Positions 24,438 through 31,558 of a stretch of DNA of 64,000 bases are shown here, in pieces; position 1 is the stretch's first letter; the number at the start of each line of letters is the position of its first letter. Under the pieces are notes generated by a model. The model saw only the letters and a list, made by a program, of their open reading frames with translations, did no database searches and was not told where the DNA came from. Source of the stretch: Maricaulis sp034659015 (GTDB lineage: Bacteria; Pseudomonadota; Alphaproteobacteria; Caulobacterales; Maricaulaceae); the NCBI GenBank assembly GCA_034659015.1, contig JAYEGL010000002.1:496001-560000 (forward strand). Direction: 5' to 3'. The translations under genes were made by a program, and so were the position numbers.

Positions 24438-25547
24438 ATGACCCACGATACCGACGCCATCGTCATCGGGGCGGGCGCTGTCGGCCTCGCCACGGCCTTT
24501 GCTCTTGTCCAGCGCGGGTTCGAGACCATCGTGCTGGAGAAGGACCGGGTGATCGGGCAGGGCGTCTCCTCGCGCAATTCCGAGGTGATCCATGGCGGGC
24601 TCTACTATCCGGCGGGCTCGCTGAAGGCGCGGCTGTGCGTGGCGGGGCGGCGCCAGCTCTACGACTTCCTGGAACGCCGCAATATCGAGCATGCCAAGTG
24701 CGGCAAGCTGGTCGTGGCGACCGAGGCGCACGAGATCGAGCGGCTGGATGCCATTCTCGACCGGGCCCGGGCCAATGGCGTGGAGGGGATGCAGCGGCTT
24801 TCCGGGGCCGAGGCGCGGGCGCTGGAGCCGGACCTTCGGTGCGAGGCGGCGCTGCTCTCGCCGGAGAGCGGGGTGATGGATGCGCATGGCTATATGGATG
24901 CGCTGGCCGGTGAGATTTCCGCGCATGGCGGGGCGATCGCGGTCAATACGCCCTTCGCCGGCGCGCGGCCGCTGGAAGGCGGCGGCTTCGCCATCCGTAC
25001 GGGCGGGGATCATGCCACCGAGGTGACGGCGCGCTATCTGGTGATCGCGGCCGGGCTGGGCGCCCAGGCGGCGGCGCAGACCGTGGAGACCTATCCGGCC
25101 GAGGCGATCCCCAAGCTGCATCTCGGCAAGGGCGTCTATTTCACCATGGCGGGCAAGGCGCCTTTCGAACGCCTGGTCTATCCGCTGCCCATCCCCGGCG
25201 CGCTGGGCACGCATTACCGCCGCGATCTGGGCGGGCAGGCGCGCTTCGGCCCGGATCTGGAATACGTCGATACCGAAGACTACAGCGTCGACCCCGCCCG
25301 GGGCGACGCCTTCTACGCCACGATCCGCCGCTTCTGGCCGGACCTGCCCGACGGCGCCCTGGTGCCGGATTATGCCGGCATCCGTCCCAAGCTGCACGGT
25401 CCCGGCGAGGCGCATCCGGACTGGCGTATCGACGGCGCCGACCGGCACGGGCTGAAAGGCCTGGTCACGCTGTTCGGCATCGAAAGCCCGGGCCTGACGG
25501 GCTCGCTGGCGATCGGCGAGCAGGTGACCGGGCTGCTGGCGGGGTAG
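24438..25547 (+). CDS. FAD-dependent oxidoreductase, LhgO / L-2-hydroxyglutarate oxidase-like (DAO family)
   Basis: 369 residues. N-terminal dinucleotide-binding motif IVIGAGAVGLATA, then SSRNSEVIHGGLYYPAGSLK, which is strongly like L-2-hydroxyglutarate dehydrogenase/oxidase proteins, and the C-terminal GIRPKLHGPG and GIESPGLTGSLAIG. It probably oxidises a 2-hydroxy acid to the 2-oxo acid. It lies between kbl and tdh but behind repeats on both sides, so it may not share their transcript. Other DAO-family substrates cannot be excluded. Confidence 0.8.
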   Translation: MTHDTDAIVIGAGAVGLATAFALVQRGFETIVLEKDRVIGQGVSSRNSEVIHGGLYYPAGSLKARLCVAGRRQLYDFLERRNIEHAKCGKLVVATEAHEIERLDAILDRARANGVEGMQRLSGAEARALEPDLRCEAALLSPESGVMDAHGYMDALAGEISAHGGAIAVNTPFAGARPLEGGGFAIRTGGDHATEVTARYLVIAAGLGAQAAAQTVETYPAEAIPKLHLGKGVYFTMAGKAPFERLVYPLPIPGALGTHYRRDLGGQARFGPDLEYVDTEDYSVDPARGDAFYATIRRFWPDLPDGALVPDYAGIRPKLHGPGEAHPDWRIDGADRHGLKGLVTLFGIESPGLTGSLAIGEQVTGLLAG

Positions 25548-25592
25548 CGGCACTTGATAGGGGGCGGACAAGTTCCGGCCTATCCCCAAAAT

Positions 25593-25743
25593 ACCGTCAT
25601 CCCAGCGAAAGCTGGGCCCCAGACTCACAAGCAGGGTCTTGGATGTCCTGGCTCAAAACGCGCAGTACAATCAGCAGGATATAAGCGAGCCCGCGCTCAC
25701 CGCGTTCCACGAGCTGGGTCCCAGCTTTCGCTGGGATGACGGT
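25593..25743. repeat. MITE-like element with 24-bp perfect terminal inverted repeats, family C copy 3
   Basis: About 151 bp. Positions 25593-25616 and 25720-25743 are perfect inverted copies of each other over 24 bp (core GTCATCCCAGCGAAAGCTGG). The interior of about 100 bp is not coding and is less GC-rich. The ends resemble the family C elements at 5456, 24247 and 53897, but the interior differs. Confidence 0.78.
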
Positions 25744-25769
25744 GCTATAGTGGCTCTGCACCGGGACTA

Positions 25770-25848
25770 TGTGTCCCGCCTCTGCGCCCCACGTTCGCGG
25801 AGCGGAAGCCTGCGCCCGCGTACGCGGGTGGCCGGGATGATAGTTTGG
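25770..25848. repeat. partial palindromic element
   Basis: Short stretch with GTGTCCCGCC ... GGCCGGGATGATAG ends and CGTTCGCGGAGCG and GCGCCCGCGTACGCGGG stems. It looks like a decayed unit related to families C and D, next to the complete element at 25593-25743. Confidence 0.4.
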
Positions 25849-25921
25849 TGTGAGACAAACGCAGTCCTTGCCCTGCCCACCCGATCATGTCCAAATCGCC
25901 GCAGGGGACGGGGAGGCTGAG

Positions 25922-26761
25922 ATGACACCATCGCGTTGGGCCTTCGGGCTTTGCATCCTGTTTGCGCTGGCGACCGTCGTTCTGACGCTGGCCTTCGGCA
26001 CGCCGCCGGAGCCGGCCGTGCCGCTGCATGGCGGGTTCGAGACGCCGATCCTGGCGCTGGAGTTCGCCACGCGGGTGGAGCATCTCGACTTCCTGCAGGG
26101 CGAGGCGGGCGCGGAAATGCGCGACTATATCCGCCGGGTCCAGTTCATCGACGTCTTCTTCCCCATTGCCTATGCCGGCATGGCGGCCTGTCTTTTCCTG
26201 GGCATGGCGCTGCGCGGGAATTTCCTGGCGATTCTGGGCGTGGGCCTGGCCGTGGCGACCATCGTCGCGGACTGGCAGGAGAATGCCACGATCGACGACA
26301 TTCTCGACGAGATCGAGAATCCGCACTGCAATGAGGAGACCCTGCCGCAGGGCCGCGAAGCGGAGGCCGTACTGCGCGACTGCTTGCCCGAAGAGGCGTT
26401 CCAGGACACGTCCCCGGCGCTGGACCTGGCCTCTTTCGTATTCGACAGCTTCCTGCCGATCCGCATCGAATTCCTGCGCGAGGACACCTGGACGAAATGG
26501 GCGCTGATGGCGACCTATGCCGTTCTGCTCTCTGCCTTGCTGTGGTTCTCCGGCCGGCCGCGCTGGTATGAATGGCGGCGCTGGCTGGCCGTGCCGCCGG
26601 CCCTGGCGGCCTTTGCGATCTGCCTGACCTGGCTCTTCCGCTCCAATGGCCATGTTGCCGAAATCATGGGTCTGCTGCTCATTCCCTTCATGCTCACTTT
26701 CCCCGTCGCCGCTGTGATGTATTTTCTCGCCCAACCCACGGGGCACCGCACACCGGACTAG
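25922..26761 (+). CDS. uncharacterised multi-pass membrane protein
   Basis: 279 residues, not recognised. Hydrophobic segments at about 6-26, 76-97, 99-117, 191-210, 222-239 and 247-270 suggest six membrane helices with one large polar loop (about 118-190) that contains two cysteines and acidic runs. A conserved-looking pair, FIDVFFPIAYAG (75-86) and ADWQENATI (116-124), places D, P, Y and D-x-x-E-N at helix ends, which hints at a small-molecule or ion site. The ATG follows GGGGAGG at 5 nt. It is 35 bp upstream of tdh in the same direction, so the two may be co-transcribed. No function is proposed. Confidence 0.75.
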   Translation: MTPSRWAFGLCILFALATVVLTLAFGTPPEPAVPLHGGFETPILALEFATRVEHLDFLQGEAGAEMRDYIRRVQFIDVFFPIAYAGMAACLFLGMALRGNFLAILGVGLAVATIVADWQENATIDDILDEIENPHCNEETLPQGREAEAVLRDCLPEEAFQDTSPALDLASFVFDSFLPIRIEFLREDTWTKWALMATYAVLLSALLWFSGRPRWYEWRRWLAVPPALAAFAICLTWLFRSNGHVAEIMGLLLIPFMLTFPVAAVMYFLAQPTGHRTPD

Positions 26762-26796
26762 CCCCGCCGAGAAAGAGCCACAGGTCGAGGAAAACC

Positions 26797-27825
26797 ATGA
26801 AAGCGCTGGTCAAGGCGAAGCCGGAAGAAGGCATCTGGATGGACGACGTGCCGGTCCCCAAGATCGGGCCGGACGATGTCCTCATCCGCATCACCAAGAC
26901 CGCCATCTGCGGCACCGACATCCATATTTACAACTGGGACGACTGGGCCGCGAAGAACGTGCCCACGCCCATGGTGGTCGGTCATGAATACGCCGGCGAG
27001 ATCGTCGAGGTGGGCGGTAATGTCACCCGCGTGAAGGTCGGCCAGCGCGTCTCCGGCGAGGGTCATGTCGTGGGCGCGACCAGCCGTGCGGCCCGCGCCG
27101 GGCGTTTCCATCTCGATCCCGACACGCGCGGCGTGGGCGTGAACATCCCGGGCGCTTTCGCGGAATACATGAAACTGCCGGCCTTCAATGTGGTGCCGCT
27201 GCCCGAGGAAGTGCCCGACGAGATGGGCGCCATTCTCGATCCGCTGGGCAATGCCGTGCACACGGCGCTGCAGTTCGACATGATCGGCGAGGACGTGCTG
27301 ATCACCGGCGCCGGGCCGATCGGCATCATGGCCGCAGCGATCGCCCGCCATGTCGGCGCGCGCCACGTCGTGCTGACCGACATCAACACCCATCGCCTCC
27401 ACCTGGCCAGCCAGGTCGCGCCCAATATCCGCACGGTCGATGTCTCCAAGGAAAGCCTGGACGAGGTGCGGGCCGATCTGAAGATGACGGAAGGTTTCGA
27501 TGTGGGCCTGGAGATGTCCGGCGCGCCGCAGGCCTTCGGCTCCATGCTCCAGTCGATGGTGATGGGCGGCAAGATCGCCATGCTGGGCCTGCCGTCCAAG
27601 CCCATCGAGGTGGATTTCGGGCAGCTCGTGCTCAAGGCGATCACGCTGAAGGGCGTCTATGGCCGGGAAATGTTCGAGACCTGGTACAAGATGATCGCCA
27701 TGCTCGAGAGCGGGCTCGACGTCTCGCGCATCATCACCCACCGCTACGGCGCCGACGAATTCCAGAAGGGTTTCGACGCCATGCGCGCGGGCAAGTCGGG
27801 CAAGGTCGTGCTGGACTGGAGTTGA
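26797..27825 (+). CDS. tdh: L-threonine 3-dehydrogenase lacking the structural zinc site
   Basis: 342 residues, medium-chain dehydrogenase. Oxidises threonine to 2-amino-3-ketobutyrate for Kbl. The catalytic zinc ligands are present (C38 in AICGTD, H63-E64 in GHEYAGE), as are the NAD motif GAGPIG and the GREMFETWYKM signature. The loop that holds the structural zinc in E. coli Tdh (C93, C96, C99, C107) is here G93, S96, A99 and D107: all four cysteines are gone although the alignment needs no gaps and the flanking GHVVG and GVGVN match. Activity is still likely; the missing zinc should change stability or oligomerisation. Confidence 0.92.
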   Translation: MKALVKAKPEEGIWMDDVPVPKIGPDDVLIRITKTAICGTDIHIYNWDDWAAKNVPTPMVVGHEYAGEIVEVGGNVTRVKVGQRVSGEGHVVGATSRAARAGRFHLDPDTRGVGVNIPGAFAEYMKLPAFNVVPLPEEVPDEMGAILDPLGNAVHTALQFDMIGEDVLITGAGPIGIMAAAIARHVGARHVVLTDINTHRLHLASQVAPNIRTVDVSKESLDEVRADLKMTEGFDVGLEMSGAPQAFGSMLQSMVMGGKIAMLGLPSKPIEVDFGQLVLKAITLKGVYGREMFETWYKMIAMLESGLDVSRIITHRYGADEFQKGFDAMRAGKSGKVVLDWS

Positions 27826-27827
27826 GC

Positions 27828-28241
27828 TTGGACATCGCTCAAGCGAAAGAAACGACCTCTGCAGCGTTCGTCCCCGGGCTGATGATGGGGGGCTTCAGTT
27901 TTTTGTTTTTCTTCCTGGTCCTTCGGGCTGGTCTGATCCATGTCGGAGGGGCGACGAAAGGGAGGGTCAGCTTCTTGCTATTGCCTGGCGCGGTCGTTTT
28001 TGCACTGGGTTGGAAGATTGTTGAAATTGGGGGGCCGCTATTTGGCGATCGGGGTCTTTCCAGTCTTGTCCTCTTCTTCCCGCCGGCCGTTCTCGCGATA
28101 TCCAGCTCGATACCTTTGTGGCGTCTGATAACCAGTCCTGAGCCTGCAGAGTCGGCCAGTCCGAGCCAATGGTCCGTTGCTGCGGCGCTGCCTTATGGAG
28201 GCGTTTGGTATGGTGTTTTCACATTCATCCATCTGCAGTGA
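27828..28241 (+). CDS. small four-helix membrane protein, unknown
   Basis: About 137 residues with four predicted membrane helices (segments around FVPGLMMGGFSFLFFFLVL, VSFLLLPGAVVFALGW, LVLFFPPAVLAISSS and LPYGGVWYGVFTFI). The base composition is clearly poorer in GC than the neighbours, and codons such as TTT, TTG, ATA and GTT are common, which points to recent acquisition or weak selection. The start is a TTG in either position: 27822 overlaps the tdh stop, 27828 has GGAG 6 nt upstream and is preferred. It matches no family I recognise. Confidence 0.6.
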   Translation: MDIAQAKETTSAAFVPGLMMGGFSFLFFFLVLRAGLIHVGGATKGRVSFLLLPGAVVFALGWKIVEIGGPLFGDRGLSSLVLFFPPAVLAISSSIPLWRLITSPEPAESASPSQWSVAAALPYGGVWYGVFTFIHLQ

Positions 28242-28264
28242 TGGCCGACTGACCGGAGTTGAAC

Positions 28265-28948
28265 ATGGCCGCTGAAACGCTGGAAAAGCGCCTCCCGCTG
28301 ACGGGATTTGTGGAATACGCGCCGTCGGAAATGACGGCACGGGTGACCGCATTCTCGGAAAACCTGCGCCGCCGCCGCACCGTGCGCGATTATTCCGACC
28401 GTCCCGTCGACCGCGCCATTGTCGAGCAGGCCATCCTGGCCGCCGGTTCGGCGCCGTCCGGCGCCAATCACCAGCCCTGGCATTTCGTCGTGCTGACCGA
28501 CAAGGACCGCCGCAAGCGCCTGCGCGAGGCGGCCGAGGCGGAGGAGCGGGCCTTCTATGCCGGCAAGGCGTCGGAGGAATGGCTGGAGGCCCTGGCGCCG
28601 CTGGGCACGGATGCCGACAAGCCCTTTCTCGAACACGCGCCGGTGCTGATCGCCGTCTTCGCCCAGAAGCGTGGCGGCGAAAAAGCCGGCCAGGACAAGA
28701 AGAATTACTACATCAACGAGAGCGTCGGCATCGCCTGCGGCTTCCTGCTGGCGGCGCTGCACGAGGCCGGCCTGGTGACGCTCACCCACACGCCCAATCC
28801 GATGCGTTTCCTCAACGAGGTCTGTGAACGCCCGGCGACGGAAAAACCCTACATGCTGATCGTCGGCGGCTATCCGGCCGAGGGCGCGACGGTGCCGGAA
28901 CACGCGCTGGTCAAGAAGTCGCTCGAGGACATCACGACCTGGCTTTGA
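28265..28948 (+). CDS. nitroreductase-family flavoprotein
   Basis: 227 residues. FMN-binding nitroreductase fold: RRRRTVRDYSDRPVDR at about 35-50, SAPSGANHQPWHFVV (near residue 60) and the C-terminal half with NESVGIACGFLLAALHEAGL and GGYPAEGATVPE. The SGANHQPW form is shared with iodotyrosine deiodinase-like members, so a dehalogenase or enone reductase role is possible. CGGAG lies 6 nt before the ATG. It follows the small low-GC membrane protein by 23 bp. Substrate unknown. Confidence 0.87.
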   Translation: MAAETLEKRLPLTGFVEYAPSEMTARVTAFSENLRRRRTVRDYSDRPVDRAIVEQAILAAGSAPSGANHQPWHFVVLTDKDRRKRLREAAEAEERAFYAGKASEEWLEALAPLGTDADKPFLEHAPVLIAVFAQKRGGEKAGQDKKNYYINESVGIACGFLLAALHEAGLVTLTHTPNPMRFLNEVCERPATEKPYMLIVGGYPAEGATVPEHALVKKSLEDITTWL

Positions 28949-28999
28949 TGCGCGCTTCGCGTTGGCGACGGAAGACCGGTCTCTGTCTACCAACGGTGC

Positions 29000-29133
29000 G
29001 CTTTTCCCGGACGGAAGCCTGCGGAAGCAGGCTGAAGATCCGGGATCCACGGAACGTGCATCGAGCTGGCATACCGTCCTGTTGATCCCGGCGTTGCGTC
29101 CCGCATCCGCGGGACATCCAGCCGGGAAAAAAG
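29000..29133. repeat. intergenic palindromic element, family D copy 3 (reverse orientation)
   Basis: About 134 bp bounded by CGCTTTTCCCGGACGG and AGCCGGGAAAAAAG. The stems GCCTGCGGAAGCAGGC and GTCCCGCATCCGCGGGAC are internal. Read on the minus strand it follows the same order as the copies at 22800 and 53748. Confidence 0.6.
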
Positions 29134-29183
29134 GGACGTTTGGATGTATGGCATTGGCGCTCGTTCGGCCGTCAGCAAGCCCC

Positions 29184-29221
29184 AAAAACAGAGCGCCCGG
29201 ATCGGGGGAGGATCCGGGCGC
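29184..29221 (-). terminator. rho-independent terminator of the small immunity-like gene
   Basis: On the minus strand an 11-bp stem (GCGCCCGGATC/GATCCGGGCGC) with a 7-nt loop is followed by a run TGTTTTTG. It lies about 94 bp past the stop codon of the 29315-29509 gene and is the clearest intrinsic terminator in the window. Confidence 0.75.
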
Positions 29222-29314
29222 CAGATTTGCCGACCAACCGTTACCTGATCGGGGCGCGTTTGCCGGGGAAACCGGGCGTGAGGGAACCGGTTTCCGTTCG
29301 GGGTTGGGGGAACC

Positions 29315-29509
29315 CTAGGCCCGCACGCGCCGGCGGATTGCCGTGAAGGACCAGATCAGCGCGACCACCCAGCCGATCACCGTCCAGCCCAGAAGCAGGT
29401 TGGTGAGGAAGATCGCGAAGGTGTTGTCGTGACCGCGCAGGAGCGCGACCAGCGTCGGCAGGAACATCGCCAGCAGCGCGATAATGCCGATTTCCGCTCC
29501 ACCCATCAT
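29315..29509 (-). CDS. superinfection immunity family small membrane protein
   Basis: About 64 residues. Two hydrophobic helices, GIIALLAMFLPTLVALL and a second with AIFLTNLLLGWTVIGWVVAL, ending WSFTAIRRRVRA. The N-L-x-x-G-W-T-x-I-G-W pattern in helix two is the hallmark of the Imm superinfection family first seen in phage T4, though many bacterial members are chromosomal and of unknown role. The ATG with GGAG 6 nt upstream is preferred; a GTG at 29533 would start directly against a 23-bp palindrome. It has its own terminator and so appears to be a monocistronic unit. Confidence 0.72.
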   Translation of the reverse strand: MMGGAEIGIIALLAMFLPTLVALLRGHDNTFAIFLTNLLLGWTVIGWVVALIWSFTAIRRRVRA

Positions 29510-29533
29510 GACGATCTCCATCTCCGTCTCCAC

Positions 29534-29556
29534 TTCATATCGAATTTCGATATGAA
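29534..29556. promoter_or_regulatory. 23-bp perfect palindrome upstream of the immunity-like gene
   Basis: TTCATATCGAA-T-TTCGATATGAA, 11-bp arms around one base, 24 bp before the preferred start codon. It is AT-rich in a GC-rich region and sits where a promoter or operator is expected. Nothing nearby encodes an obvious cognate repressor except the AraC-type gene, which would not normally bind a perfect palindrome. Confidence 0.55.
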
Positions 29557-29679
29557 TGTATGACCGGGGGCGAAGGGGCGCAAGTACGGGAAAGGGGGGA
29601 TTGGAACAGAATTCGTCCCGCCTGCTGAATGCCGGGTTTCACGGCGGTCGTGCGTGCGGCCCTTGCGGGTCGATGCCGG

Positions 29680-30579
29680 TCAGGCCCCGGACAGGGCGCG
29701 GTCCGCGCGCGGCGGGCGGCCGAACTGGCGGCTGTATTCGCGCGAAAACTGGGTGGGGCTCTCATAACCCACCGAAAAGGCGATGCCGGACACGCTGTCA
29801 TCGGTGTCCTGCAGACGCCGGCGGGCTTCCATCAGGCGTACGGCCTTCTGATATTGCAGCGGCGTCGTGCCGGTCAGCGACCGGAAATGCGCGTGGAAGG
29901 CCGATGCGCTCATACCGGCCTCGCGCGCCAGCGTGCCGACGGGCAGGGCTTCGGCGAAGTCACGCCGGATCCGCGCGATCGCCGTTGCGATGCGGCTGGC
30001 ATGGCTGTCCGGCCGGGTGAGGCTGGCCAGCAGCGGGGCTTCCGGGCTGCGCAGCAGGCGGTAGTGGATTTCCCGCATCAGGAGCGGGGCGAGGACGGGA
30101 ATGTCGCCCGGCTGTTCGTGCAGCCGGTAGAGACGGGCCATCGCGTCCATCAGGGCCGGATCGGCCCGGGTCACCGTCATGGCGGAGCAGCGATATTCAT
30201 GCCGCGGCGGCGGCAGGGCCTCGTCCGGCAATTCCGCCATCAGCTCGCGCAGCAGTGCGATATCGAGAGCGAGGCCGAGCGAGATATAGGGCGCGGCCCC
30301 GGAGGCGGTGACGATACGGGCCGTGGTCGGCAGGTCGAGCCCGACGATCAGGGTCTGACCGGTGGAGAAGGTGAGCGCGGTGTCGCCCATCACGGTCTGC
30401 TTGGCGCCCTGGAGGACCAGGCAGAAGATGGGCCGATAGTCCACCACGTCGAGCGGGGTCGGTGCCCGGCTTCGCACGAGATCGAGATGCGGCACGCCCG
30501 TGGGACGGGGCTGGGCATCAAAGCCCATCCTGTCTGCGTGGTCGACGATATCGTGCTTCAGGCGTGTCAGGTCGGTCAT
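29680..30579 (-). CDS. AraC-family transcriptional regulator
   Basis: 299 residues. N-terminal AraC_N-type sensing domain (about 30-170: DYRPIFCLVLQGAKQTVMGD) and a C-terminal double helix-turn-helix (LPVGTLAREAGMSASAFHAH and GIAFSVGYESPTQFSREYSR). The ATG before TDLTRLK is used; a TTG four codons upstream is the alternative. It diverges from an SDR gene 150 bp away, the usual arrangement for a regulator and its target. The effector is unknown. Confidence 0.9.
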   Translation of the reverse strand: MTDLTRLKHDIVDHADRMGFDAQPRPTGVPHLDLVRSRAPTPLDVVDYRPIFCLVLQGAKQTVMGDTALTFSTGQTLIVGLDLPTTARIVTASGAAPYISLGLALDIALLRELMAELPDEALPPPRHEYRCSAMTVTRADPALMDAMARLYRLHEQPGDIPVLAPLLMREIHYRLLRSPEAPLLASLTRPDSHASRIATAIARIRRDFAEALPVGTLAREAGMSASAFHAHFRSLTGTTPLQYQKAVRLMEARRRLQDTDDSVSGIAFSVGYESPTQFSREYSRQFGRPPRADRALSGA

Positions 30580-30728
30580 GATGCGGACCAACTAGGCGAA
30601 GCTGGCCGGTCAGGCAAGCGCGGCTCGATGGGGCTCTGGAGGATCGGGCAGGTCTTGTGGAGGATGCGGCAGGTTCCCGCGGCGTCGCGGCGCTAGATGG
30701 AAGGCCTGACGCAAGAGGAGCCGTTCCC

Positions 30729-31496
30729 ATGACCCCATCCAACACCCCCATCGCCGTGATCACCGGCGGCAACCGCGGCCTGGGCCGCAACACCGCCCTC
30801 CATCTGGCCCGCAAGGGCGTCGATGTCGTGCTCACCTATCGCAGCGGCCGCGAGGACGCCGAATCCGCAATGGCCGAGATCGAGGCGCTCGGCCGGCGCG
30901 CCGCCATCCTGCAGCTCGACACCGGCGAGACCGGCACGTTCGGCGATTTCGCCGGGGCGCTGACATCCGTCCTCGCCGGGGGTTGGCAGCGGGAGACGTT
31001 CGATTTCCTCGTCAACAATGCCGGTCACGGTGTCTACAAGCCCTTCGCCGAGATCACGGAGGCCGAGTTCGACGGGCTGATGAATGTCCACTTCAAAGGC
31101 GTTTTCTTCCTCACCCAGCGTCTCCTGTCGCTGATCGCCGACGGCGGGCATATTGTGAACGTCTCGTCGGGGCTGACGCGGTTTTCCCTGCCGGGCTTTT
31201 CCGCCTATGCCGCGATGAAGGGCGCAATCGAGGTGCTCACCCGCTACCAGGCCCGCGAGCTGGGCGAGCGCGGTATCCGGGTCAACACGGTCGCGCCGGG
31301 CGCCGTCGAGACCGATTTCGGCGGCGGCATGGTGCGCGACAATGCCGAGATGAATGCCGGGATCGCTGCGGCGACGGCTATGGGCCGGGTCGGCCAGCCC
31401 GACGATATCGGCGGCGCCATCTCCAGCCTGCTGACCGGCGATTTCGGCTGGCTGACCGCCCAGCGCATCGAGGTGTCCGGCGGGCAGAGCCTGTAG
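30729..31496 (+). CDS. short-chain dehydrogenase/reductase
   Basis: 255-residue classical SDR. Cofactor motif TGGNRGLG at residues 12-19, NNAG near residue 90, catalytic serine in VNVSSGLT and Y-x-x-x-K in SAYAAMKGA; the C-terminal EVSGGQSL is typical. The R after the second glycine region and the TYRSGRED segment favour NADP. AGAGGAG precedes the ATG by 9 nt. Likely activated by the divergent AraC-type gene. Substrate unknown. Confidence 0.9.
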   Translation: MTPSNTPIAVITGGNRGLGRNTALHLARKGVDVVLTYRSGREDAESAMAEIEALGRRAAILQLDTGETGTFGDFAGALTSVLAGGWQRETFDFLVNNAGHGVYKPFAEITEAEFDGLMNVHFKGVFFLTQRLLSLIADGGHIVNVSSGLTRFSLPGFSAYAAMKGAIEVLTRYQARELGERGIRVNTVAPGAVETDFGGGMVRDNAEMNAGIAAATAMGRVGQPDDIGGAISSLLTGDFGWLTAQRIEVSGGQSL

Positions 31497-31502
31497 TGCG
31501 GG

Positions 31503-31544
31503 TTGGGGACAGACACGTAAGCCCGCTTACGTGTCTGTCCCCAA
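31503..31544. repeat. 42-nt hairpin, REP-like family E copy 2
   Basis: Perfect 20-bp arms TTGGGGACAGACACGTAAGC and its complement around a CC loop. Shares the core of the palindrome at 13690-13729. It lies 6 bp after the SDR stop, between the convergent SDR and acyl-CoA ligase genes, so it can also serve as a bidirectional terminator. Confidence 0.82.
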
Positions 31545-31558
31545 GATGGTTCCCCAGA

